NCBI GenBank assembly: GCA_023404715.1
Contig: JAEYAR010000140.1
Location: 1-30,083 of the forward strand
Length of the DNA: 30,083 nucleotides
Direction of reading: 5' to 3'
Origin: Bacillota bacterium
GTDB taxonomy: Bacteria > Bacillota > Clostridia > Christensenellales > Aristaeellaceae
Part shown: positions 22,022 through 29,959 of the stretch, piece after piece
Layout: every line of letters begins with the position of its first letter
How positions within the stretch are numbered: position 1 is the stretch's first letter
Made by a program: the position numbers and the translations under genes
The notes under the pieces: model-generated
The model's input: the letters and a program-made list of their open reading frames with translations, nothing else
What the model was told of the DNA's origin: nothing
Database searches by the model: none

Positions 22022-24808
22022 ATGAAACGGGCTTTTTGCGATGTCTTCCGCCGCTTGGTCGCGCTCGCGATCCTGGCGGAAGGCTTGATGTTCCCAGGCT
22101 TTGCGCACGCCGAGGGGGCGCAGGCGGCCTTGCGCGTGGGTTTTGCGCAAGCGAAAGGTTTTAGCGAAACCGCACAGGACGGGAGCTGCCGCGGATTGAT
22201 CGTGGATTACTTAAATGAAATCGCGAAGTATACCGGCTGGACGTACGAATATATCGAAGTGAGCGGCGAGGCCTTGTTGGACGCGTTTTTTGCAGGTGAA
22301 TTTGACCTCACCGGCGGGACGTATTATCTGCCGGGCTATGAGGATGCCATAGCCTACCCGGATTACGATTGCGGTCAATCGAAATCCGTCTTGTTGGCGC
22401 GCCGCGACGACCGCTCCATCGTGGGGATGGGGGCGCGTAGCGTCGACGGCAAGGTGATCGGCGTCTACGAAAACGCGAAGGAAAACGTACGCCGCCTGCA
22501 GGAATTTTTAAACATGAACGGCGTGAACTGCACCCTGCGGTACTATACCCGGGAGCAGATGCAAGACGGCAATCTTTTCTCCTATTTGAAGAGCGGCGAG
22601 GTGGACTTGCTTTTGGGAAACAACAGCGACGACCACGAGGATTTTCGCGTGGTGGCGTCGTTTAACGCGCAGCCGCACTACATCGTGACCACACCGGGGA
22701 ACCAGGCGATTCTGGACGGTCTCAATCGCGCGCTAAAGAATATATGGGAGTCTGACCCGAACTTCGCGGAAGAGGTATACGCCAGGCATTTTCCCAATAG
22801 CCATGCGGCGGACGTCATCCTCAACGAGGAGGAGGAGGCGTACATTCGCCGCAAGGGCAGCGTTACCGTGGCCGTGGCAACGGGCTGGCACCCGCTTTAC
22901 TGCCTAGACCAGGCGCAGCCCCAGCACGACGGGGTGGCGCCAGACGTGCTGAAAGAGATTTCGGCCGTGACGGGCCTTGGATTTACGTTTGTGCAGACGC
23001 AAAGCTATGCGGATGCCCTCCGCATGGTTCGTCAGGGTCAGGCGGATTTGGCGGGATTTTTTCTGGACGGGGAAGAGGCTGCGCAGCGGCAGGGCTTGTC
23101 GCTGACAAAGCCTTATGCCACGCTGAACGACATTGTGGCGCGCAATAAGTCTGTAAGCTTCCCTGGCGAGCAGTTGACAGCCGCAGTCATCGAGGCACGC
23201 AACCTGCCCGCCGGGCTGAAGGCGCAGCAGATACGCGATTATCCCGACGTGACCGAGGCTTTGGCCGCGGTCAACCGCGGCGAGGTAGATCTTTTCTACG
23301 GTTTGTCTGGGCGAATTGAGCAGGAGATTCAGGCGCATTATTTTAGCAACGTGATTCCTGTGGGTCAGTATAGCAACGCCGTGGAGGTCGCCTTCGCCCT
23401 GCCGAAGCCGGCGGAGGCGGAGCTGCTCACCATCCTCAACAAAGCGATCAACAGCCTATCGGATACGGACAAGCGCGAGATCCTCAACCGTAACCTCATC
23501 TCGAGCGGAACTGCCAAGGTGACGCTGGCCGGGCTCATCTACTCCAATCCGATCCAGGCGGTCATCGTGATTTCGGCAACGCTGCTGCTGATTCTCGTCG
23601 CCGTGCTCCTCATCGCGCGTTTCCGGGTTCGTGCGGTGCAAATGCGTGCGGAGTTAGAGCGGGCGGAGGCAGACAGCCGAGCGAAGAGCGCATTTCTGTC
23701 CCGCATGAGTCACGAAATACGCACGCCTATGAACGCCGTAATCGGCTTGGCAGACCTGACGGGCATGCTGGAGGACGTGCCGGAGCAGGTGAAGGATAAC
23801 CTCACAAAAATCCGTTCCTCGTCCCGTTATCTGCTTGGATTGATCAACGACATCCTGGATATGAGCCGCGTTGAAAACGGCATGATGACGATCGCGAAAG
23901 AGCCCTTTGATTTGCCGGACATTCTCGCCGATATCGAAAGCATGATGGCTGTCGACGCAAAGCGCCGGGGCCTTGCGTTCACGGTGGAGACGTCCGTTAG
24001 CCATCGCGTCTTATCTGGAGACGCGATACGGCTGCGGCAGGTGCTGACCAACCTGATTTCCAATGCGTTTAAGTTTACGCCGCCGGGCGGGTCGGTCGTC
24101 TTGCAGGCGCTCGAGCGCAGCGCGGACGAGCAGCGCTGCGAAATATACTTTCGGGTGCAAGACGACGGCGTCGGCATTCGGCCGGAGGATCAGGCGCGCA
24201 TATTCGACGTCTTCGAACAGCTGGGCACTAGCCGCTCGCAAAGTCAGGGCACCGGGCTGGGCTTACCCATCAGCAGCAGCATCGTAAGGCTCATGGGCGG
24301 CACGCTGGAGCTTGAGAGCGAGCCCGGGCGGGGCAGCGCGTTTTACTTTACGATCACATTGCCGCTGGCCGCGCTTCCGGAGCCGGCGCATGCGCAGGAG
24401 GCGGGCTGCGACCTGAACGACGTATGCCTGCTGCTGGCGGAGGACAACGACCTGAATGCGGAAATCGCCGTGCAGCTTTTGACGAGGCAGGGCGCGCGGG
24501 TCGTGCGGGCGGAGGATGGCCGGCGCGCCCTGGAGATGTTTGAGACGAGCGCCCCGGGGACCTATCAGGCGGTTTTGATGGATATACAGATGCCCCGCAT
24601 GAACGGGCTGGAGGCGACGCGCGCGATCAGGGCGCTGCCAAGGCCGGACGCGGAGCAGATCCCCATCGTCGCGATGACGGCCAACTCTTTTCAAGAGGAT
24701 ATCGATGCGGCAAACGCCGCGGGCATGAACGCTTTTATCGCCAAGCCGATCGACGTGCATCATCTGTATAGGGTGCTGAGAGACTTGATCGCAAAAGACG
24801 GGCGATGA
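22022..24808 (+). CDS. Hybrid sensor histidine kinase with two solute-binding sensor domains
   Basis: The 928-residue protein has a signal peptide (about 1-30), then two tandem bacterial solute-binding (family 3) domains. The first is about 38-262 (from ALRVGFAQ) and the second about 279-490 (from GSVTVAVATGWHPLY). One membrane helix follows (about 513-533). The cytoplasmic part has a HisKA domain with the phospho-acceptor His564 in SHEIRTPMN. An ATPase domain holds the N box (LRQVLTNLISNAFKF, from 670), G1 DDGVGI and G2 GTGLGLP (about 743). A receiver domain from about 799 has phospho-acceptor Asp854 in LMDIQMPRMNG. There is no PAS domain and no Hpt domain. The architecture is that of BvgS/EvgS-type sensors, which read small molecules outside the cell. 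The ATG at 22022 has AAGAGGTG ahead; an ATG five codons earlier does not. Confidence 0.93.
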   Translation: MKRAFCDVFRRLVALAILAEGLMFPGFAHAEGAQAALRVGFAQAKGFSETAQDGSCRGLIVDYLNEIAKYTGWTYEYIEVSGEALLDAFFAGEFDLTGGTYYLPGYEDAIAYPDYDCGQSKSVLLARRDDRSIVGMGARSVDGKVIGVYENAKENVRRLQEFLNMNGVNCTLRYYTREQMQDGNLFSYLKSGEVDLLLGNNSDDHEDFRVVASFNAQPHYIVTTPGNQAILDGLNRALKNIWESDPNFAEEVYARHFPNSHAADVILNEEEEAYIRRKGSVTVAVATGWHPLYCLDQAQPQHDGVAPDVLKEISAVTGLGFTFVQTQSYADALRMVRQGQADLAGFFLDGEEAAQRQGLSLTKPYATLNDIVARNKSVSFPGEQLTAAVIEARNLPAGLKAQQIRDYPDVTEALAAVNRGEVDLFYGLSGRIEQEIQAHYFSNVIPVGQYSNAVEVAFALPKPAEAELLTILNKAINSLSDTDKREILNRNLISSGTAKVTLAGLIYSNPIQAVIVISATLLLILVAVLLIARFRVRAVQMRAELERAEADSRAKSAFLSRMSHEIRTPMNAVIGLADLTGMLEDVPEQVKDNLTKIRSSSRYLLGLINDILDMSRVENGMMTIAKEPFDLPDILADIESMMAVDAKRRGLAFTVETSVSHRVLSGDAIRLRQVLTNLISNAFKFTPPGGSVVLQALERSADEQRCEIYFRVQDDGVGIRPEDQARIFDVFEQLGTSRSQSQGTGLGLPISSSIVRLMGGTLELESEPGRGSAFYFTITLPLAALPEPAHAQEAGCDLNDVCLLLAEDNDLNAEIAVQLLTRQGARVVRAEDGRRALEMFETSAPGTYQAVLMDIQMPRMNGLEATRAIRALPRPDAEQIPIVAMTANSFQEDIDAANAAGMNAFIAKPIDVHHLYRVLRDLIAKDGR

Positions 24809-24854
24809 CGGCGGACGAGGCCCAAGACGGCCGTAAGGGGGAGGGGGTTCGCCC

Positions 24855-26000
24855 GTGATGAATAAGGCCTCGCAGGAGGGGGACTTTCAAAGCACGTACG
24901 TCAAATGGCAGCGCTTGTTTATGCGCGCCAACGTCGTTTGCGCGCTCATCGTCCTGGCCACGGAGATCGGCATGTTCTTTGCGTTGTGGAAGGGCGGGCT
25001 GCTCATCCAGCCGGTCCCCGAGTACCTGCGCGATTTTCTCATCCTGCCTTCGCTGACCAATGCGCTGCTGCTCGCCCTATCGTGGCTGCTTACGCGCATT
25101 TTTGCCGGGCGAGACCGGTTACAAAGGTACGTGCCGGTGTTGACGCTGGCGCTGATGTGCTTGGTGGTGGCCAGTACGCATTTCTTCTTCGCCGTGTCGC
25201 TTTGCACGTTCTGCCTGCCGGTGTTCTCCACCGCGATTTATGGCGACGGCAGAATGACGAACCGAACGACCGCGCTATGCCTCCTCTTCATGCTCTTGTC
25301 CGTCGCCAAAGGGGTCTGGGTGACCCAGCCGCCGGACCCCTACCTCGTGCCGGAGGCGGGCGCCGCGCTGCTCATCCTCGCGGCGAGCCATATCTTCTGC
25401 ACGGTGCTGATCCGCTTTCAGCGGGAAAAGAGCGACCGGCTGGAGGAGAGCTACCGGCGCCAGATCGAAATGCATGACCAGCTCAGCCGCGACCAGAAGA
25501 CGGGCCTGTACGGCGATACCGCGTTCCGGGCCAGGTTGCGCCAGGCGGTGGAGCAGGCGCAGGCTGGCGGGGAGCAGGTTGCGCTGGCAGTATTGGATAT
25601 CGACGACTTCAAACAGGTCAACGATACGTGCGGCCACGCGCGCGGGGACCAGGTGCTCATGCGTCTGGCCGAGTTGATGCGCGAGCGCTGCACCGGCCGC
25701 TGCATGCCCGCGCGGTTTGGCGGCGAGGAGTTCGCCGTCATCTTCACGGGGATGGCCGGCGCACAGGCCGTCGAGCTGCTCGCGCAGCTGATGCGCGCCT
25801 TTGAGGCAGAGCGTTTTGCGTTTTATCAGCGCGCGGTGACGTTGAGCGCGGGCATCGCCTTTTTCGAATCGGGCATTACGGCGGAGGCCTTGTTTGACCG
25901 CGCGGACGCCGCCATGTACGGCGCGAAGGCGGACGGAAAAAACCGCCTGTGCGTCTATCGGGCGCAGTGTATGGAGCGCTTTGGCGAGACGGCCCCGTGA
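24855..26000 (+). CDS. Membrane GGDEF diguanylate cyclase
   Basis: The 381-residue protein has about six membrane helices in its first 190 residues, a short helical linker and a GGDEF domain (about 210-375). The signature is GGEEF (289-293), with LDIDDFKQVNDTCGH (from about 241) as the conserved metal and substrate segment, so it is predicted to make cyclic di-GMP. The inhibitory I-site RxxD, which should stand nine to six residues before the signature, is replaced by TGRC, so product inhibition is probably absent. The start is a GTG at 24855 or the adjoining ATG at 24858; the GGGGAGGGGG site is nearer the GTG. It follows the kinase gene by 46 bases and probably belongs to its operon. Confidence 0.92.
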   Translation: MMNKASQEGDFQSTYVKWQRLFMRANVVCALIVLATEIGMFFALWKGGLLIQPVPEYLRDFLILPSLTNALLLALSWLLTRIFAGRDRLQRYVPVLTLALMCLVVASTHFFFAVSLCTFCLPVFSTAIYGDGRMTNRTTALCLLFMLLSVAKGVWVTQPPDPYLVPEAGAALLILAASHIFCTVLIRFQREKSDRLEESYRRQIEMHDQLSRDQKTGLYGDTAFRARLRQAVEQAQAGGEQVALAVLDIDDFKQVNDTCGHARGDQVLMRLAELMRERCTGRCMPARFGGEEFAVIFTGMAGAQAVELLAQLMRAFEAERFAFYQRAVTLSAGIAFFESGITAEALFDRADAAMYGAKADGKNRLCVYRAQCMERFGETAP

Positions 26001-26061
26001 CGCGGACGGGCTGCGCGGGAAGCGGCAAAGGAAGACCTGCCGGTTTGTGCGCATCCGGCGC

Positions 26062-26090
26062 TTGAAATCGCCGGGAAAAGCGGTTATAAT
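26062..26090 (+). promoter_or_regulatory. SigA-type promoter upstream of a short hairpin RNA
   Basis: TTGAAA (26062-26067) and a consensus TATAAT (26085-26090) are 17 bases apart, predicting a start near 26097. A terminator hairpin begins at almost the same base. Confidence 0.85.
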
Positions 26091-26096
26091 AGAACA

Positions 26097-26150
26097 AGCG
26101 TGTTTTCTGCGCCGTTTTGACGAAGATAGGGCGCGTATACACGCTTTTTT
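26097..26150 (+). ncRNA. Possible 54-nt hairpin RNA ending in a terminator
   Basis: From the predicted start, AAGCGTG (26096-26102) pairs with CACGCTT (26140-26146), and GCGCC (26109-26113) pairs with GGCGC (26130-26134). Six T (26145-26150) follow. The whole transcript from this promoter would be one two-part hairpin and terminator. It may be a small RNA, a terminator for the upstream kinase-GGDEF transcript with a fortuitous promoter, or an early attenuator for the str operon. Confidence 0.4.
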
Positions 26151-26171
26151 AGAAAAATAAAGGGAATTGCA

Positions 26172-26200
26172 TTGACAGCCAGTGCGCACAATGGTATTAT
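26172..26200 (+). promoter_or_regulatory. SigA-type promoter of the str operon
   Basis: TTGACA (26172-26177) and TATTAT (26195-26200) are 17 bases apart. The leader of about 48 bases holds a TGCGC/GCGCA hairpin shortly before the ribosome binding site of the first gene. Confidence 0.87.
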
Positions 26201-26254
26201 GTAGAGGTTTACTGCGCGGCTTGTATCGCTGCGCAAGACGAAAGGAAGGTCAAC

Positions 26255-26503
26255 ATGCTTTCAGAGCTCAGCGATGCCGACCGAAGAATTGTCGGCACCA
26301 AACAGCTCCTGCGCGCGCTGGACGCAGGCAAGGTTGCCCGCGCGTTTGTGGCGCGCGATGCGGACCCGTTTTTAACCAAACGCGTGATGGATCGCTGCTA
26401 CGATATGAACATTCCTTGCCTTGAGGTCGAGTCCATGAAGGCCCTGGGCCTGGCGTGCGGTATCGACGTCGGCGCTGCGGCCGCCGGCATGCAGCGCAGG
26501 TGA
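26255..26503 (+). CDS. rplGB: L7Ae-like ribosomal protein (YbxF / L7Ae-B)
   Basis: The 82-residue protein matches the small Firmicutes YbxF/YlxQ group of L7Ae-like kink-turn-binding proteins. VGTKQLLRALDAGKVARAFV (13-32) is followed by ARDADPFLTKRVMDRC, then SMKALGLACGIDVGAAAAGM near the C-terminus. Such proteins bind kink-turn RNA; the role in the ribosome is uncertain. AAAGGAAGG lies 5 bases ahead of the ATG. The gene stands directly ahead of rpsL, the usual place in Bacillus, but rpoB and rpoC, which normally precede it, are not here. A terminator hairpin follows 12 bases after the stop. Confidence 0.93.
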   Translation: MLSELSDADRRIVGTKQLLRALDAGKVARAFVARDADPFLTKRVMDRCYDMNIPCLEVESMKALGLACGIDVGAAAAGMQRR

Positions 26504-26515
26504 ATCGAGCGCTTT

Positions 26516-26548
26516 CCTGGGACAGCCCCCGGGCTGTGCCCAGGTTTT
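26516..26548 (+). terminator. Terminator hairpin between rplGB and rpsL
   Basis: CCTGGGACAGCC (26516-26527) pairs with GGCTGT plus CCCAGG (26532-26544, one bulged G), with a 4-base loop and then four T. Since no good promoter follows before rpsL, it probably acts as a partial terminator or attenuator inside the operon. Confidence 0.7.
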
Positions 26549-26579
26549 GTGCGGCCTTTCGGCCAACGATGCTATAAGG

Positions 26580-26603
26580 TTCGCGAGGGTTGCGCGAATT
26601 TTT
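26580..26603 (+). terminator. Second attenuator-like hairpin ahead of rpsL
   Basis: TTCGCG (26580-26585) pairs with CGCGAA (26593-26598) and is followed by five T. It lies 53 bases before the rpsL start. A small GGCC/GGCC hairpin with loop TTTC sits between the two terminators. Confidence 0.6.
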
Positions 26604-26655
26604 ATAGATAGATGTTTTTCATTTATGAGCAAGAAGAAATCAAGGAGGTGCTTCC

Positions 26656-27030
26656 ATGCCTACGATCAACCAGTTGATCCGCAAAGGAAGAGAAAAGGTC
26701 GTCAACAAGTCGACCGCGCCTATCTTGCAGAAGTGCCCGCAGAAGCGCGGTGTCTGCCTCTCGGTCAAGACCACCACGCCCAAGAAGCCGAACTCGGCTC
26801 TGCGTAAAATCGCTCGCGTTCGTCTGACGAACTCCATCGAGGGCACCTGCTATATTCCAGGTATCGGTCATAACCTGCAGGAGCACAGCGTCGTGCTAAT
26901 CCGCGGCGGCCGCGTGCGCGACCTGCCTGGCGTGCGTTACCACATCATCCGTGGCGCGCTGGACGCGGCCGGCGTGGCCAAACGGATGCAGTCCCGCTCT
27001 CTGTACGGCGCAAAACGCCCGAAGAAGTAA
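26656..27030 (+). CDS. rpsL: 30S ribosomal protein S12
   Basis: S12 shapes the decoding centre of the 30S subunit. The 124-residue protein matches S12 from end to end, including TTTPKKPNSALRK (39-51) and HNLQEHSVVLIRGGR (72-86). Lys43, the main site of streptomycin-resistance mutations, is the usual Lys. Residue 88, in GGRVRDLPG, is Arg (codon CGC at 26917-26919) instead of the Lys of E. coli and most bacteria. The K88R change gives streptomycin resistance in Mycobacterium tuberculosis. AAGGAGG is 8 bases ahead of the ATG. The gene is followed by an unusually long spacer before rpsG. Confidence 0.98.
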   Translation: MPTINQLIRKGREKVVNKSTAPILQKCPQKRGVCLSVKTTTPKKPNSALRKIARVRLTNSIEGTCYIPGIGHNLQEHSVVLIRGGRVRDLPGVRYHIIRGALDAAGVAKRMQSRSLYGAKRPKK

Positions 27031-27280
27031 TCCGAGCACAGGCCCGGAAGCGGTCACGCAGGGCCTCCATAGCAGATGGAGGCGGCGCAAAAAGGACAGT
27101 TGCCCCTCATGGGCGGCGGAAAGAGGGCATCCCGCAAGGAACGGCGGGGCGCCGGGCGGCCGCAGGCCGGGGCGGGCAATCCGCCGCACGACGCGTCATG
27201 CTGAGGCGCGAAGCGCGCAGGGCGTCCGACCGCACGCAACTTTCAGAGTATTTTGTGACTCGTTATAGGGAGGTATTACA
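27031..27280 (+). other. Long structured spacer between rpsL and rpsG
   Basis: This 250-base gap has no convincing gene. It holds a perfect 8-bp hairpin (GCCTCCAT 27063-27070 with ATGGAGGC 27076-27083). A nested hairpin follows (GACGC 27190-27194 with GCGTC 27222-27226, enclosing GCGC-GAA-GCGC at 27206-27216). A G+C-rich stretch lies between. In E. coli the shorter rpsL-rpsG spacer binds S7 for translational feedback; a similar role is possible here. No T run or convincing promoter was seen. The rpsG ribosome binding site AGGGAGGT closes the gap. Confidence 0.5.
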
Positions 27281-27751
27281 ATGCCCAGACGTGGATTTAT
27301 TCCCAAGCGCGAGGTGCTGCCCGATCCGGTATACGGAACGACCCTCGTGACGAAGCTGATCAATCAGGTCATGCTCGACGGCAAGCGCGGCGTCGCGCAG
27401 GCCGTATGCTACGATGCGTTTTCCGCCATTGCCGAAAAGACCGGCAAGGACGCGATGGAGGTCTTTCAGGCCGGCATGAACAACATCCTGCCGTCTCTGG
27501 AGGTCAAGGCCCGCCGCGTGGGCGGCGCGACCTATCAGGTCCCGATCGAAATCCGCCCGGAGCGCCGCCAGACCCTGGCCCTGCGCTGGCTGGTCGATTT
27601 CAGCCGCAAGCGCGGCGAGAAGACCATGGCCGAGCGCCTGGCCGCCGAGATCCTCGACGCTTCCAACAACGCGGGCAACGCGGTGAAGCGCAAGGAAGAG
27701 ATGCACCGCATGGCCGAGGCCAACAAGGCGTTCGCGCACTATCGCTGGTAA
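27281..27751 (+). CDS. rpsG: 30S ribosomal protein S7
   Basis: S7 is a primary assembly protein of the 30S head. The 156-residue protein has the expected length and the family segments MPRRGFIPKREVLPDPVYG at the start, LINQVMLDGKRG (26-37), ARRVGGATYQVPIEIRPERR (about 77-96) and EMHRMAEANKAFAHYRW at the end. AGGGAGGT lies 7 bases ahead of the ATG. It follows rpsL in the conserved str order, and fusA begins 66 bases after its stop. Confidence 0.98.
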   Translation: MPRRGFIPKREVLPDPVYGTTLVTKLINQVMLDGKRGVAQAVCYDAFSAIAEKTGKDAMEVFQAGMNNILPSLEVKARRVGGATYQVPIEIRPERRQTLALRWLVDFSRKRGEKTMAERLAAEILDASNNAGNAVKRKEEMHRMAEANKAFAHYRW

Positions 27752-27817
27752 GGCATTTCGAGATGAAAAACACGATCTATATCAATCCCAGAACATCGGG
27801 AAGGAGGATGAACGACT

Positions 27818-29899
27818 ATGCCTAGAAGCCATCCTTTGGAAAAGGTTCGCAATATCGGCATCATGGCCCATATCGACGCTGGCAAGACGACCACGACGGA
27901 ACGCATCCTTTTCTACACCGGCATCAATCATAAGATCGGTGAGACGCATGAAGGTTCCGCCACCATGGACTGGATGGCGCAGGAGCAGGAGCGTGGAATC
28001 ACGATCACCTCTGCTGCGACCACCTGTTATTGGAAGGGCTACCGCGTCAACATCATCGATACGCCCGGCCACGTCGATTTTACCGTCGAAGTCGAACGTT
28101 CTCTGCGCGTTCTCGATGGTGCTGTAGCCGTTTTCTGTGCAAAGGGCGGCGTGGAGCCGCAGTCAGAGACCGTATGGCGCCAGGCTGAGAAGTATGGCGT
28201 CCCCCGCATGGTGTACGTCAACAAGATGGACATCACGGGCGCCGATTTCTTCCGCGTAGTGAACATGCTGCGCGACCGCCTGCACGCCAACGCCGTGCCG
28301 ATCCAGCTGCCGATCGGATCGGAGAACGATTTCCGCGGCATTATCGACCTGATCACCATGCGCGCCGAGGTTTACTACGACGACCTGGGCAAGGACATCC
28401 GCGACGAGGAGATCCCCGCCGACATGATGGACCTGGCGCAGGAGTATCACGAGAAGATGGTCGAGTCCGTGTGCGAGCTGGACGACGACATGGCCGAAAA
28501 GTATCTGATGGGCGAGGAGCCCACGATCGAGGAGATCAGGGCGACGATCCGCAAGGGCACCATCGCCTGCAAGTTCTTCCCCGTGACCTGCGGCACCTCT
28601 TACCGCAACAAGGGCGTGCAGCCCATGCTGGACAACGTCGTCGAGTACATGCCCTCTCCGGTGGACATCCCGTCCATCAAGGGCGTGAACCCCAAGACCG
28701 GCGAGGAGATCGAACGCCACGCGTCCGACGATGAACCCTTCTCCGCGCTGGCGTTCAAGATCATGACCGACCCGTTTGTCGGCAAGCTCGCCTTCATCCG
28801 CGTGTACTCCGGCCATATCAGCTCCGGCTCCTATGTGCTCAACTCCACGAAGGGCAAGCGCGAGCGCATGGGCCGTATCGTACAGATGCACGCCAACGAG
28901 CGCAAGGAGATCGACGCGGTCTATGCGGGCGATATCGCGGGCATCGTGGGCTTTAAGGACACGACCACCGGCGATACGCTCTCGGACGACAAGGCGCAGG
29001 TCATCCTGGAGAACATGGAGTTCCCGGATCCCGTCATTCAGGTCGCCATCGAGCCGAAGACCAAGGCCGGTCAGGACAAGATGATTCTCGCCCTGCTGCG
29101 CCTGGCGGAGGAAGACCCGACCTTTAAGACCTACACCGACCAGGAGACCGGCCAGACGATCATCGCCGGCATGGGCGAGCTCCACCTGGAGATCATCGTC
29201 GACCGCCTGCTGCGCGAGTTCAAGGTCGAAGCGACCGTCGGCGCGCCGCAGGTCGCGTACCGCGAGACGATCCGCAAGGCCGCGAAGGCCCAGGGCCGCT
29301 TCGTCCGCCAGTCCGGCGGCAACGGCCAGTACGGCGATTGCTGGGTCGAGCTGCAGCCGCTGGAGCCCGGCTCCGGATACGAATTCGTCAACAACGTCGT
29401 GGGCGGCGCGATCCCCAAGGAATACATCGCCCCGATCGACAACGGTATCCGCGAGGCCTCCAAGAACGGCTCGCTGGGCGGCTACGAGGTGGTCGACTTC
29501 CGCGCCATCGTGTACGACGGCTCTTACCACGACGTGGACTCCTCGGAAATGGCGTTCAAGATCGCCGGCTCTATGGCGTTCAAGGCGTGTCTGGCCAAAG
29601 CGGACCCCTGCCTGCTCGAGCCGGTGATGAAGGTCGACGTGACCGTGCCGGACGACTACATGGGCGACGTCATCGGCGACCTCAACAGCCGCCGCGGACG
29701 CATCGAGGGCATGGATACCACGGGCAATACCCAGGAAATTCACGCGATGGTGCCGCTGGGCGAGATGTTCGGCTACGCGACCGCGCTGCGTTCGCGCACG
29801 CAGGGCCGCGGCGTGTACACGATGCAGTTTGCGCATTACGAGCCGGCGCCCAAGTCCATCACCGAAAAGGTTGTCGGAGCGCGCGGGGACAAGGCGTAA
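27818..29899 (+). CDS. fusA: Elongation factor G
   Basis: EF-G is the GTPase that moves tRNAs and mRNA through the ribosome. The 693-residue protein is full length. The GTPase motifs are AHIDAGKT (17-24), DTPGH (81-85) and NKMD (135-138), followed by domains II to V ending in RSRTQGRGVYTMQFAHYEPAP. AAGGAGG stands 10 bases ahead of the ATG. Position between rpsG and tuf and the complete set of residues point to the canonical housekeeping EF-G rather than a TetM-like protection protein or a second EF-G2. Confidence 0.98.
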   Translation: MPRSHPLEKVRNIGIMAHIDAGKTTTTERILFYTGINHKIGETHEGSATMDWMAQEQERGITITSAATTCYWKGYRVNIIDTPGHVDFTVEVERSLRVLDGAVAVFCAKGGVEPQSETVWRQAEKYGVPRMVYVNKMDITGADFFRVVNMLRDRLHANAVPIQLPIGSENDFRGIIDLITMRAEVYYDDLGKDIRDEEIPADMMDLAQEYHEKMVESVCELDDDMAEKYLMGEEPTIEEIRATIRKGTIACKFFPVTCGTSYRNKGVQPMLDNVVEYMPSPVDIPSIKGVNPKTGEEIERHASDDEPFSALAFKIMTDPFVGKLAFIRVYSGHISSGSYVLNSTKGKRERMGRIVQMHANERKEIDAVYAGDIAGIVGFKDTTTGDTLSDDKAQVILENMEFPDPVIQVAIEPKTKAGQDKMILALLRLAEEDPTFKTYTDQETGQTIIAGMGELHLEIIVDRLLREFKVEATVGAPQVAYRETIRKAAKAQGRFVRQSGGNGQYGDCWVELQPLEPGSGYEFVNNVVGGAIPKEYIAPIDNGIREASKNGSLGGYEVVDFRAIVYDGSYHDVDSSEMAFKIAGSMAFKACLAKADPCLLEPVMKVDVTVPDDYMGDVIGDLNSRRGRIEGMDTTGNTQEIHAMVPLGEMFGYATALRSRTQGRGVYTMQFAHYEPAPKSITEKVVGARGDKA

Positions 29900-29959
29900 G
29901 CCATCCCGCCGCCCGGCTATAGCATAGTATAAATTGGCATCGACAAGGAGGAAAAACCC

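Noticed and set aside
26625..26807. Short plus-strand frame starting MSKKKS just ahead of rpsL
   Set aside because: No ribosome binding site of its own and it runs through the rpsL start in another frame.
27054..27268. Open frames on both strands in the rpsL-rpsG gap
   Set aside because: No ribosome binding site, Arg/Pro/Ala-rich low-complexity products and no family resemblance; the gap looks like structured RNA rather than a gene.
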